Part shown: piece by piece, positions 1 to 5,124 of the stretch
How the letters are laid out: each line of letters begins with the position of its first letter
How positions within the stretch are numbered: position 1 is the stretch's first letter
NCBI GenBank assembly: GCA_040386355.1
Contig: JAZKFP010000225.1
Location: 1-5,141, forward strand
DNA: 5,141 bases
Origin: JAZKFP01 sp040386355
GTDB taxonomy: Bacteria > Pseudomonadota > Gammaproteobacteria > Pseudomonadales > UBA6940
Reading direction: 5' to 3'
Program-made: the position numbers and the translations under genes
Notes under the pieces: model-generated
Seen by the model: the letters and a program-made list of their open reading frames with translations, nothing else
Told to the model about the DNA's origin: nothing
Databases searched by the model: none

Positions 1-1783
1 CTAAAAACGCTTCTTGCGGAATTTCAACATTTCCTACTTGCTTCATACGTTTCTTACCGGCTTTTTGTTTTTCTAACAATTTTCTTTTGCGAGATACATC
101 TCCGCCATAACATTTAGCGAGAACGTTCTTACGTAACGCTTTGACGGTTTCACGTGCGATAATTTTGCTTCCGATTGAAGCTTGTAAAATTACCTCAAAC
201 ATTTGACGTGGAATCAATTCACGCATTTTTTCTATTACTGATCGGCCGCGATTCACAGCTTGATCAGTATGACAAATCATAGCCAATGCATCAGTTTTTT
301 GACCGTTTACTAACACATCTACTTTTACAACGCGACTCGGTTCAAACCGTAAAAACTGGTAATCCAAAGACGCGTATCCTCGACTTAACGATTTCAAACG
401 ATCAAAGAAATCCATTACAATTTCTGCCATTGGAATTTCATACTGCAGACTGACTTGTTTCCCCATGTATTGCATGGATTTTTGTACACCACGTCTTTCA
501 ATACACAAAGTAATAATTGCACCTAAAAATTCTTGTGGTACTAAAATTGCGACATTAGCAATCGGTTCACGTACTTCTTTAATATCACTGGGTGAAGGTA
601 GAGCAGCTGGATTATCAACTGTGATAATTTCATCTTTATTTGTTAACACTTCATAAATAACAGTAGGCGCTGTAGTGATTAATTCTAATTGATATTCTCG
701 TTCTAATCGTTCTTGTACAATTTCCATATGCAGCATGCCAAGAAAACCGCATCGAAATCCAAAGCCTAAAGCCTCGGATGATTCAGGTTCATAAAATAAC
801 GACGCATCATTTAGAGTGAGTTTGCCCAAAGCTTCGCGAAAATCTTCGAAATCTTCGCCATTAATAGGAAAGACTCCGGCGTAAACTTGTGGTTTTACTT
901 TTTTAAAACCAGGCAAACTGTTAACAGTTTTGGTCGCTACATGCGTAATGGTGTCACCTACAGGTGCGCCTTGAATGTCTTTGATACCTGCAACTAAAAA
1001 TCCTACTTCACCAGCTTCAAGTATTTTACGATCCTGTTTTTTGGGAGTAAAAATTCCGAGATAATCTACAGGGTGGGATTGACCTGTAGATTTTATAAAT
1101 ATTTTATCGCCTTTTGTCACACGACCATTTTTTACTCGAACTAATGACACCACACCTAAATAATTATCAAACCATGAATCAATAATCAGAGCTTGCAGTG
1201 GCGCTTCACGATCACCTTCTGGAGCGGGAATCGCAGTTATCAAATGTTCGAGCAGCTCATCAATTCCTTCACCAGTTTTTGCACTGATCCGACACGCATC
1301 CATTGCTGCGATGCCAATAATATCTTCTATTTCTCGGGCTACTCGCTCAGGCTCAGCTTGCGGTAAATCTAATTTATTAAGCACTGGAATAACTTCAAGC
1401 CCTTGTTCAATTGCGGTATAACAATTAGCAACCGATTGTGCTTCCACACCCTGTGCCGCATCTACAACTAATAATGCACCTTCGCAAGCTGCTAATGATC
1501 GAGAAACTTCATACGAAAAATCAACGTGTCCAGGTGTATCAATAAAATTTAATTGATACGGCAATTCGTTTTTATCTTCTGGTTGGTACATCAAGGTCAC
1601 GCTTTGCGCCTTAATGGTAATTCCACGCTCACGCTCTAAATCCATTGAATCAAGAATTTGAGCAGACATTTCACGTGCCGATAAACCACCGCAGGTTTGG
1701 ATTAATCGATCTGCTAATGTCGATTTACCGTGGTCAATATGAGCAATGATGGAAAAATTACGAATACGACGAATATCTACCAC
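1..1783 (-). CDS. lepA: Elongation factor 4 (LepA), 3' end cut by window edge
   Basis: LepA/EF4 is a ribosome-bound translational GTPase, thought to act on stalled or mistranslocated ribosomes and in ribosome assembly. Reading from position 1783 gives 594 codons without a stop. The G domain is clear: P-loop AHIDHGKST (residues 14-22), switch I RGIT (53-56), DTPGH (82-86) and NKLD (136-139). The LepA-specific C-terminal part is present, with GFRCGFLGMLHMEIVQERLE mid-protein and the basic stretch KCYGGDVSRKRKLLEKQKAG near the end. The last codons read NVEIPQEAFL. The E. coli protein (599 aa) has about ten more residues after this point, so only the tail is missing. I chose the GTG at 1783 because an in-frame TGA lies 21 nt upstream, the protein then begins MVDIRRIRNFSIIAHID as in the family, and AAGGAG lies 11 nt before it. 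No frameshift is apparent. lepB normally follows, which would be beyond position 1. Confidence 0.97.
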   Translation of the reverse strand, partial: MVDIRRIRNFSIIAHIDHGKSTLADRLIQTCGGLSAREMSAQILDSMDLERERGITIKAQSVTLMYQPEDKNELPYQLNFIDTPGHVDFSYEVSRSLAACEGALLVVDAAQGVEAQSVANCYTAIEQGLEVIPVLNKLDLPQAEPERVAREIEDIIGIAAMDACRISAKTGEGIDELLEHLITAIPAPEGDREAPLQALIIDSWFDNYLGVVSLVRVKNGRVTKGDKIFIKSTGQSHPVDYLGIFTPKKQDRKILEAGEVGFLVAGIKDIQGAPVGDTITHVATKTVNSLPGFKKVKPQVYAGVFPINGEDFEDFREALGKLTLNDASLFYEPESSEALGFGFRCGFLGMLHMEIVQERLEREYQLELITTAPTVIYEVLTNKDEIITVDNPAALPSPSDIKEVREPIANVAILVPQEFLGAIITLCIERRGVQKSMQYMGKQVSLQYEIPMAEIVMDFFDRLKSLSRGYASLDYQFLRFEPSRVVKVDVLVNGQKTDALAMICHTDQAVNRGRSVIEKMRELIPRQMFEVILQASIGSKIIARETVKALRKNVLAKCYGGDVSRKRKLLEKQKAGKKRMKQVGNVEIPQEAFL

Positions 1784-1794
1784 GTTCAGCCCTG

Positions 1795-1800
1795 CTCCTT
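1795..1800 (-). promoter_or_regulatory. Ribosome binding site of lepA
   Basis: The minus strand reads AAGGAG, a strong Shine-Dalgarno core, 11 nt before the GTG at 1783. It supports GTG as the start codon, since no in-frame ATG exists between the upstream TGA stop and the conserved N-terminus. Confidence 0.75.
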
Positions 1801-1821
1801 GTCATCAATAAGGGTCGAAAG

Positions 1822-1830
1822 TATATACCA
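1822..1830 (-). promoter_or_regulatory. Candidate extended -10 promoter element for lepA
   Basis: The minus strand reads TGGTATATA, fitting the extended -10 form TGn-TATAnT of sigma-70 promoters, about 40 nt before the lepA start. I see no good -35 hexamer 16-18 bp upstream (the bases there are near TCGGAA), which extended -10 promoters can tolerate. If real, it would give lepA a short leader of about 30 nt independent of the sigma-factor operon. Pattern match only. Confidence 0.35.
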
Positions 1831-1869
1831 AACCCATAACGGTTTTCCGAAAGGAGTAATGCAACACAA

Positions 1870-1884
1870 TTAACATTTTGTTAA
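1870..1884. repeat. Short inverted repeat in the lepA leader
   Basis: TTAACA and TGTTAA flank a 3-base TTT centre, a perfect 6-bp inverted repeat upstream of the candidate lepA promoter. It could be a regulator half-site pair, but it is AT-rich and short enough to occur by chance. The minus-strand arm TTAACA also resembles a -35 hexamer (5 of 6 matches), though only a poor -10 (CATTAC) lies 17 bp downstream. Confidence 0.25.
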
Positions 1885-1974
1885 ATAAGTCGTTAGAAAT
1901 AGTAGGTCCTGTAAAGAATCGGACATAACAATCGATGCGACTAGCTTTATCTGCATAAAATAAATTGGAATTTA

Positions 1975-1980
1975 ATTATA
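1975..1980 (-). promoter_or_regulatory. Perfect TATAAT hexamer beside the gap
   Basis: The minus strand reads TATAAT, the sigma-70 -10 consensus, 192 nt before the lepA start. A -35 element would fall inside the run of N, so the promoter can be neither confirmed nor excluded. The surrounding bases are AT-rich, which raises the chance of a random match. Confidence 0.25.
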
Positions 1981-1991
1981 CCTGCCCTCTG

Positions 1992-2091
1992 NNNNNNNNN
2001 NNNNNNNNNNNNNNNNNNNNNNNNNNNNNNNNNNNNNNNNNNNNNNNNNNNNNNNNNNNNNNNNNNNNNNNNNNNNNNNNNNNNNNNNNNN
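1992..2091. other. Assembly gap of exactly 100 N
   Basis: The run of N is exactly 100 bases, the conventional placeholder for a scaffold gap of unknown length. The true distance between rseB and lepA is therefore not known. The gap directly abuts a tandem heptamer array on its high-coordinate side, while the low-coordinate side (ending CCTGCCCTCTG) is unique sequence. A repeat-induced assembly break is the likely cause. Any distance, missing gene or promoter inference across this point is provisional. Confidence 0.9.
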
Positions 2092-2153
2092 ATTCTTGAT
2101 TCTTGATTCTTGATTCTTGATTCTTGATTCTTGATTCTTGATTCTTGATTCTT
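2092..2153. repeat. Tandem heptanucleotide array (ATTCTTG)n
   Basis: There are eight perfect copies of ATTCTTG (2092-2147) followed by a six-base partial copy ending at 2153. Copies are identical with no spacers. The array enters the N run mid-pattern, so its real copy number is unknown. Read on the minus strand the unit is CAAGAAT. Because 7 is not a multiple of 3 and no stop arises, all three minus frames stay open and encode the same heptapeptide cycle NQESRIK. On the plus strand a TGA appears in every frame every 21 bases. It lies between genes, so I read it as a non-coding simple-sequence repeat likely to vary in copy number by slippage, not as a protein repeat. Confidence 0.95.
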
Positions 2154-2261
2154 AGCATGAAAGGGAGGGAAATATCTTTTGCCCACAAAAAATAGAACCG
2201 AATAGTAATTTGCAAGGATGTATCAGAACTCTAGAAAATAATACTCAACTGGATCAAAAAT

Positions 2262-3434
2262 TTAAGATGAGGGGTTCGAAAGAATTTCCACTTTGGCCGC
2301 TTCAAGTACTTTATAGGCAGTTAACATTGGAACTTCCCCCACCAACGTCATAACAACTTTCAAGTCAGGAATTTCTTTACGAACAACAAGTGTTGCTCCG
2401 CGTTTGTAACTGTCCCCTGCACTCCACCGGTCACGGGGTTCAGACGCATCTTCTGGTTGTACAAAAACACTAAATAATGCGAGACCATCAGACATCATTT
2501 TTACTGCTAAGGTATTATTTGCAATCATAAAACTTTCAGATTTTTTTCCATCAACAGATGTAAAGCCATTAGGTACCCAATCTAATTTAACCCGATATTT
2601 TTGTGCCGAATATGTTGATTTGATAAGAGCATCTTTTGCTTCATGGTTATTAGATGAGACAATTTCACCTCGCGCTGCGGCAGATAACTCTACTAATGCA
2701 GCACTTCGAGGTAACGCTGTTGCATCAATAGGTTGACGGCGAGCATCTAATACTTTTGAGCGAAGAATACGAGATTTTGAAATTTTGAAATCTTGCAGCG
2801 AAAGCTTTGCAGACGGATTCATTTCTGTAAAAGCAAATACTTCCAGTGGATTACTAGTGCCGTCTCGTACTTCTAATCTTACAGGTAAAGCACTAGCTTG
2901 ATCTAACCACAATCGATAACCTAAACGAAACCGATCTTTAGGACGAATTTGAACTTGTTCCGCTGCACGATTAGCCATCCGACCAGTACCAGCTGAAAAT
3001 ATATGATAATTTTCTTGAGCCGCTTCTGCTAATCGATAAGAAGAACTTGGACCAACGGATAAAGGTTGTTTTACTCGGCCGTATTCTGAACCGTTATTCA
3101 AATAAAAAACATCATCACCTGAGCGAACGATTTCAACTTTTGGCCCATCAAAATGAGTAAATCGCTCATATTCCACGCCTTCGATAATTGCACGAGAAAA
3201 ACCAACACTTTTAAGATCTCGGCCATCAAAATAAACAAATGTTCCAGTGACATCACGTTCATCAATTGCAAAGCGCATACGACGCAGCATTGCGGCGGCT
3301 CGGTCTTGTGGATCGATGGATTGGATCGACCAATCACCATCACCTGGGGAATTGTCAAAGGCCTGTAATGAAATTGGCCAAAATAAATAACACGCAGTGA
3401 GAAAGGTAATCCAATGGAGTTTATTCCTCGTCAT
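2262..3434 (-). CDS. rseB: Sigma-E factor regulatory protein RseB/MucB, periplasmic
   Basis: RseB binds the periplasmic part of RseA and shields it from DegS cleavage; displaced by envelope-stress signals, it lets sigma-E be released. The 390-residue protein begins with a signal peptide: basic start MTRNK, hydrophobic core to about residue 22, likely signal peptidase I cleavage after LQA (25). The N-terminal MucB/RseB domain spans about 44-215 (TGTFVYFDG, THFDGPKVEIVRSGDDVFYL, RLGYRLWLDQASALPVRLEV). The C-terminal domain spans about 280-383 (LDWVPNGF, MMSDGLALFSVFVQP, VVMTLVGEVPMLTAYKVLEA). E. coli RseB is 318 residues; the extra length lies mainly in a longer linker at about 220-278. I chose the ATG at 3434, which gives a compact signal peptide and overlaps the rseA stop by 14 bp, suggesting translational coupling. 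A TTG at 3482 would add 16 residues but has no support. The nearest purine-rich site (GAGGG) is 14 nt from the ATG, further than usual, consistent with coupling. Confidence 0.93.
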   Translation of the reverse strand: MTRNKLHWITFLTACYLFWPISLQAFDNSPGDGDWSIQSIDPQDRAAAMLRRMRFAIDERDVTGTFVYFDGRDLKSVGFSRAIIEGVEYERFTHFDGPKVEIVRSGDDVFYLNNGSEYGRVKQPLSVGPSSSYRLAEAAQENYHIFSAGTGRMANRAAEQVQIRPKDRFRLGYRLWLDQASALPVRLEVRDGTSNPLEVFAFTEMNPSAKLSLQDFKISKSRILRSKVLDARRQPIDATALPRSAALVELSAAARGEIVSSNNHEAKDALIKSTYSAQKYRVKLDWVPNGFTSVDGKKSESFMIANNTLAVKMMSDGLALFSVFVQPEDASEPRDRWSAGDSYKRGATLVVRKEIPDLKVVMTLVGEVPMLTAYKVLEAAKVEILSNPSS

Positions 3435-4224
3435 CGGGTTGAACAATTCCCTCTTCAAAAAGAGCAACTTGACTAGTTTCAATCATTCGACCAAAGGGCA
3501 TTAAACCTGCTCCCCAAGGTAATGAAGCTTGCGCAGAGTGAGTCATGCGAAACTCTTCCATATTCGACGTATATTCCAAGCTTAATGCCGTAGCAACATC
3601 TTCTTCCACAGGCGATATATCAGGTGTTGCTTCCACTACTGCTAATTGAGCATCTTGCTGAGATTTCTCATTTGCAACTTTTACAACTTCTTGAGAACTA
3701 TTCTTTTCAAATGAAACCGGCTCTTTAGTAGTAACTTGTGCTAACTCAGGCATATTCACAGCAGATAGTTCGGGTGTTTGGTTTTGATAAACACTAATTA
3801 GTGCTACTAACGCTATAGAAGCTGCAACTGACCAACCTGCCTTAGTACGATTATATTGTTTTAATATCTTAAATTTATTTTTAATTGGTAGTGAAGGTTT
3901 AACAGATTTATCTTGTGAAATGACAGCGGTTTTGAAAGGTAGAACATTATTTATAACTGTTTCTGGCGCATCCGTTGAAATAATTTGCCTAATACGGTCT
4001 GAAAGATCGATGTGCAAAAAAGAAATTTTAGGATCAACTGACCGCTGTTTTGCATAGATACTTCGCTGCAATTGAATTCGCTGCCAATATTCATTCAACT
4101 CAGGTCGTGCTTGCATTTGAATAAGTAGTTCATTAAATTCAGGTTCAGATAACTCACCGTCAACCAGAGCTGAAATTTGCGCTAGTAATGAGTCGTCATC
4201 TTGACTAAAAGTGGTCATGGTCAT
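3421..4224 (-). CDS. rseA: Anti-sigma-E factor RseA/MucA, inner membrane
   Basis: RseA holds the RpoE sigma factor inactive at the inner membrane; stepwise cleavage by DegS and RseP (not in this window) releases it. The N-terminal cytoplasmic anti-sigma domain is seen at about residues 13-60: LLAQISALVDGELSEPEFNE, then ARPELNEYWQRIQLQRSIYA, the usual pattern of an acidic LVDGEL helix followed by a W-R-hydrophobic helix. One membrane span lies at about 130-146 (GWSVAASIALVALISVY) behind a basic stretch (KNKFKILKQYNRTKAG). The periplasmic part (147-267) is Ser/Glu/Val-rich and ends with a motif, THSAQASLPWGAGLMPFGRM (228-247), resembling what I recall of the C-terminus of MucA-type proteins. 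At 267 residues it is longer than P. aeruginosa MucA (194) or E. coli RseA (216), mostly from longer linkers. I chose the ATG at 4224 because AGGA lies 8 nt before it and the next ATGs upstream (4248, 4287) lack any ribosome site. It overlaps rseB by 14 bp. Confidence 0.92.
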   Translation of the reverse strand: MTMTTFSQDDDSLLAQISALVDGELSEPEFNELLIQMQARPELNEYWQRIQLQRSIYAKQRSVDPKISFLHIDLSDRIRQIISTDAPETVINNVLPFKTAVISQDKSVKPSLPIKNKFKILKQYNRTKAGWSVAASIALVALISVYQNQTPELSAVNMPELAQVTTKEPVSFEKNSSQEVVKVANEKSQQDAQLAVVEATPDISPVEEDVATALSLEYTSNMEEFRMTHSAQASLPWGAGLMPFGRMIETSQVALFEEGIVQPDDEE

Positions 4225-4232
4225 TATCTCAG

Positions 4233-4236
4233 TCCT
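4233..4236 (-). promoter_or_regulatory. Ribosome binding site deciding the rseA start
   Basis: The minus strand reads AGGA with 8 nt to the ATG at 4224. Longer in-frame readings from ATG 4248 or 4287 have no purine-rich site in front of them, so this site favours the shorter 267-residue protein. A second ATG two codons further in (4218) is also possible. Confidence 0.55.
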
Positions 4237-4245
4237 ATATGAAGT

Positions 4246-4273
4246 CATGCGTACAGTATTTACTGGATGTATG
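4246..4273. repeat. Imperfect inverted repeat upstream of rseA
   Basis: The core is CAGTA/TACTG around a two-base centre (4254-4265), perfectly symmetrical. Extending outward, 5 of the next 8 base pairs also match, giving about 10 of 13 pairs over 28 bp and closing with CATG.../...TATG ends. It sits 22-49 nt before the rseA start, so it could form a hairpin in the rseA leader RNA or serve as a dimeric protein-binding site. The sequence alone does not distinguish these, and chance remains possible. Confidence 0.4.
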
Positions 4274-4325
4274 TCTCGCAATCCCATCTGATCAAGATAG
4301 GAGAATTTTCACAACTATGATTTGA

Positions 4326-4331
4326 ATTATA
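4326..4331 (-). promoter_or_regulatory. TATAAT hexamer in the rpoE-rseA spacer
   Basis: The minus strand has a perfect -10 hexamer about 100 nt before rseA. No matching -35 lies 16-18 bp upstream (bases read AATTTA or similar), and the region is so AT-rich that such hexamers are expected. It is listed as a weak candidate for a housekeeping promoter of rseA-rseB. Confidence 0.2.
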
Positions 4332-4420
4332 TAAAATTTATTTTACATTAAATTAATTATTGTTGTTATTTCCTGCTAATTACCTGTAAATCTAAAATTA
4401 ATTCCTAGCGCTGCTTTTAT

Positions 4421-5110
4421 TTATCTTACGTATCTACGCGAAGAGTTTGGTACTTGCTTTTTTTCAGACATTTTATCTTGCTTGCTTGTGTCTTCGCCGG
4501 TAGATTCCATTTCAGTAGATAAAGTTCCAGACTCTCCAGACTCAAATGCAGTAACTGCTCTGTCAATTGCATCACGTGCACGAAAAATACGCGATCGCAC
4601 CGTTCCAATTGGACACTTCATGACCTCAGCAATTTCCTCATAACTTAAACCGTCGAACTCTCTCAACATCAAAGCTTGCTTTAAATCATCAGGAATAGAA
4701 TGCAGAGCAGAATTAATAACTTGCTCTAATTGATCTCGAGATAATTGGGCTTCTGGTCCCGCGTTGTCGCTAAGACCAATCTCCAATGCAAAGGGTTCCT
4801 GATCATCCACATCAACTGATTTAATTTGTGCTTTATGCACGGTTGAAGTTAAGTGATTTTTTGCTGTGTTTACAGCAATACGATACAGCCAAGTGTAGAA
4901 AGCACTATCACCTCTAAATTGGGGAAGAGCACGATAGGCTTTTATCAGAACTTCTTGTGCAATATCTAAAGCATCATCATGTGATTTCACCATACGATAA
5001 ATCATTGAAATAATACGATGCTGATATTTTTTTACTAATAAATCGAATGCAGCATGATTACCTTGCTGTGCACGCTCTACTAAGAGCTGATCTGACTGGT
5101 CGTCATTCAC
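4421..5110 (-). CDS. rpoE: Extracytoplasmic-function sigma factor RpoE/AlgU with C-terminal extension
   Basis: This is the sigma-E/AlgU subunit of RNA polymerase that directs the envelope-stress regulon; it works in the cytoplasm and is held at the membrane by RseA. Region 2 spans about residues 22-90, with DDALDIAQEVLIKAYRAL and the -10-recognising FRGDSAFYTWLYRIAVNTAK, nearly identical to E. coli RpoE. Region 4 spans about 135-183, with ALHSIPDDLKQALMLREFDG, then GLSYEEIAEVMKCPIGTVRS and RIFRARDAID. The family normally ends within about 10 residues of AID (E. coli 191 aa). Here a polar, charged tail continues to residue 229, rich in Ser, Thr, Glu and Lys and without predicted structure by eye. 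The start is GTG at 5110: an in-frame TAG lies just 15 nt upstream, and the N-terminus MNDDQSDQLLVERAQQGN aligns with the family. The next gene, rseA, encodes its inhibitor. Confidence 0.95.
   Translation of the reverse strand: MNDDQSDQLLVERAQQGNHAAFDLLVKKYQHRIISMIYRMVKSHDDALDIAQEVLIKAYRALPQFRGDSAFYTWLYRIAVNTAKNHLTSTVHKAQIKSVDVDDQEPFALEIGLSDNAGPEAQLSRDQLEQVINSALHSIPDDLKQALMLREFDGLSYEEIAEVMKCPIGTVRSRIFRARDAIDRAVTAFESGESGTLSTEMESTGEDTSKQDKMSEKKQVPNSSRRYVR
4499..4528 (-). promoter_or_regulatory. Candidate RpoE/AlgU-type promoter inside the rpoE 3' end
   Basis: The minus strand reads GGAACTT (4522-4528), 17 bp, then TCTACC (4499-4504). The known sigma-E/AlgU consensus is GGAACTT or GAACTT, 16-17 bp, TCTRA. 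The -35 is a full match and the -10 matches 4 of 5. It points toward rseA-rseB, with a start expected near position 4492, giving a leader of about 270 nt. It lies within the rpoE-specific C-terminal extension. If active, RpoE would directly raise transcription of its own inhibitor and of RseB without raising rpoE itself. No experimental support is available here. Confidence 0.42.
4526..4543. repeat. 9-bp tandem duplication in rpoE
   Basis: TCCAGACTC occurs twice in direct tandem (4526-4534 and 4535-4543). On the coding strand this is GAGTCTGGA twice, in frame, giving Glu-Ser-Gly-Glu-Ser-Gly at RpoE residues 190-195. The duplication sits at the point where the conserved sigma region 4 ends and the extra tail begins. 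Its downstream copy supplies the GGA of the candidate GGAACTT promoter element. Confidence 0.8.
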
Positions 5111-5118
5111 TATGGTTT

Positions 5119-5124
5119 CTCTCT
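5119..5124 (-). promoter_or_regulatory. Weak ribosome binding site of rpoE
   Basis: The minus strand reads AGAGAG 8 nt before the GTG at 5110. It is the only purine-rich stretch in the 31 bases upstream that the window shows. A weak site with a GTG start would keep sigma-factor synthesis modest. No -35/-10 element for rpoE is visible; its promoters would lie beyond 5141. Confidence 0.45.

Larger units (their letters stand above)
1784..2261. other. Non-coding region between rseB and lepA
   Basis: No supported gene lies here on either strand. Reading away from rseB, the region holds about 108 bp of unremarkable sequence, then a heptamer array, 100 N, and about 208 bp leading into lepA. I looked for an intrinsic terminator after rseB. 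The only stem near a T-run is the 5-bp, AT-rich TTTTG/CAAAA pair at 2177-2190, which is not convincing. In Pseudomonas, mucC and mucD occupy this interval. Neither flank of the gap shows coding sequence from them. Confidence 0.7.
4225..4420. other. Long AT-rich spacer between rpoE and rseA
   Basis: The sigma-factor gene and its anti-sigma gene are separated by 196 bp with no supported ORF. In E. coli and Pseudomonas these genes are separated by only a few tens of bases, so the spacing is unusual. The half nearer rpoE (about 4320-4410) is very AT-rich, and the half nearer rseA contains an imperfect inverted repeat. I see no GC-rich stem followed by a T-run, so no intrinsic terminator is called. 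Confidence 0.7.

Noticed and set aside
465..656. 63-codon plus-strand frame antisense to lepA
   Set aside because: It lies wholly within the conserved lepA coding sequence, which is clearly translated on the other strand; no recognisable domain or ribosome site.
2092..2153. CRISPR array
   Set aside because: The repeat unit is 7 bp in direct contact with the next one and has no spacers; there are no cas genes.
2177..2190. Intrinsic terminator after rseB
   Set aside because: The TTTTG/CAAAA stem has only one G-C pair and the T-run lies in the arm instead of after the hairpin, so it is too weak to call.
1947..2215. Minus-strand reading frames containing NQESRIK repeats and crossing the gap
   Set aside because: They are open only because the heptamer array lacks stops on that strand and because N is read as any residue. 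They have no ribosome site and no family resemblance.
2329..2335. GGAACTT on the plus strand, resembling a sigma-E -35
   Set aside because: It is antisense within rseB, and no TCTRA-like -10 lies 15-18 bp downstream.
3098..3368. Alternative frames inside rseB on both strands
   Set aside because: They overlap the conserved N-terminal RseB domain and encode nothing recognisable; shadows of the real gene.
3390..3401. Lipobox-like LTAC at residues 12-15 of RseB
   Set aside because: The hydrophobic run before the Cys is short, and the strongly hydrophobic stretch continues after it (YLFWPISL). A signal peptidase I site after LQA fits better, and RseB is a soluble periplasmic protein.
4249..4287. 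Upstream ATG at 4287 as the rseA start
   Set aside because: It would add 21 residues with no family similarity, there is no ribosome site before it, and the inverted repeat would fall inside the coding region.
4332..4345. AT-only palindrome TAAAAT-TT-ATTTTA
   Set aside because: Such symmetry is expected by chance in a region this AT-rich, and it would form a very weak stem.
4426..4608. 60-codon minus-strand frame within rpoE
   Set aside because: It is an out-of-frame reading of the rpoE 3' end. The rpoE frame carries the conserved region 4 helix-turn-helix, and the alternative has no recognisable features.
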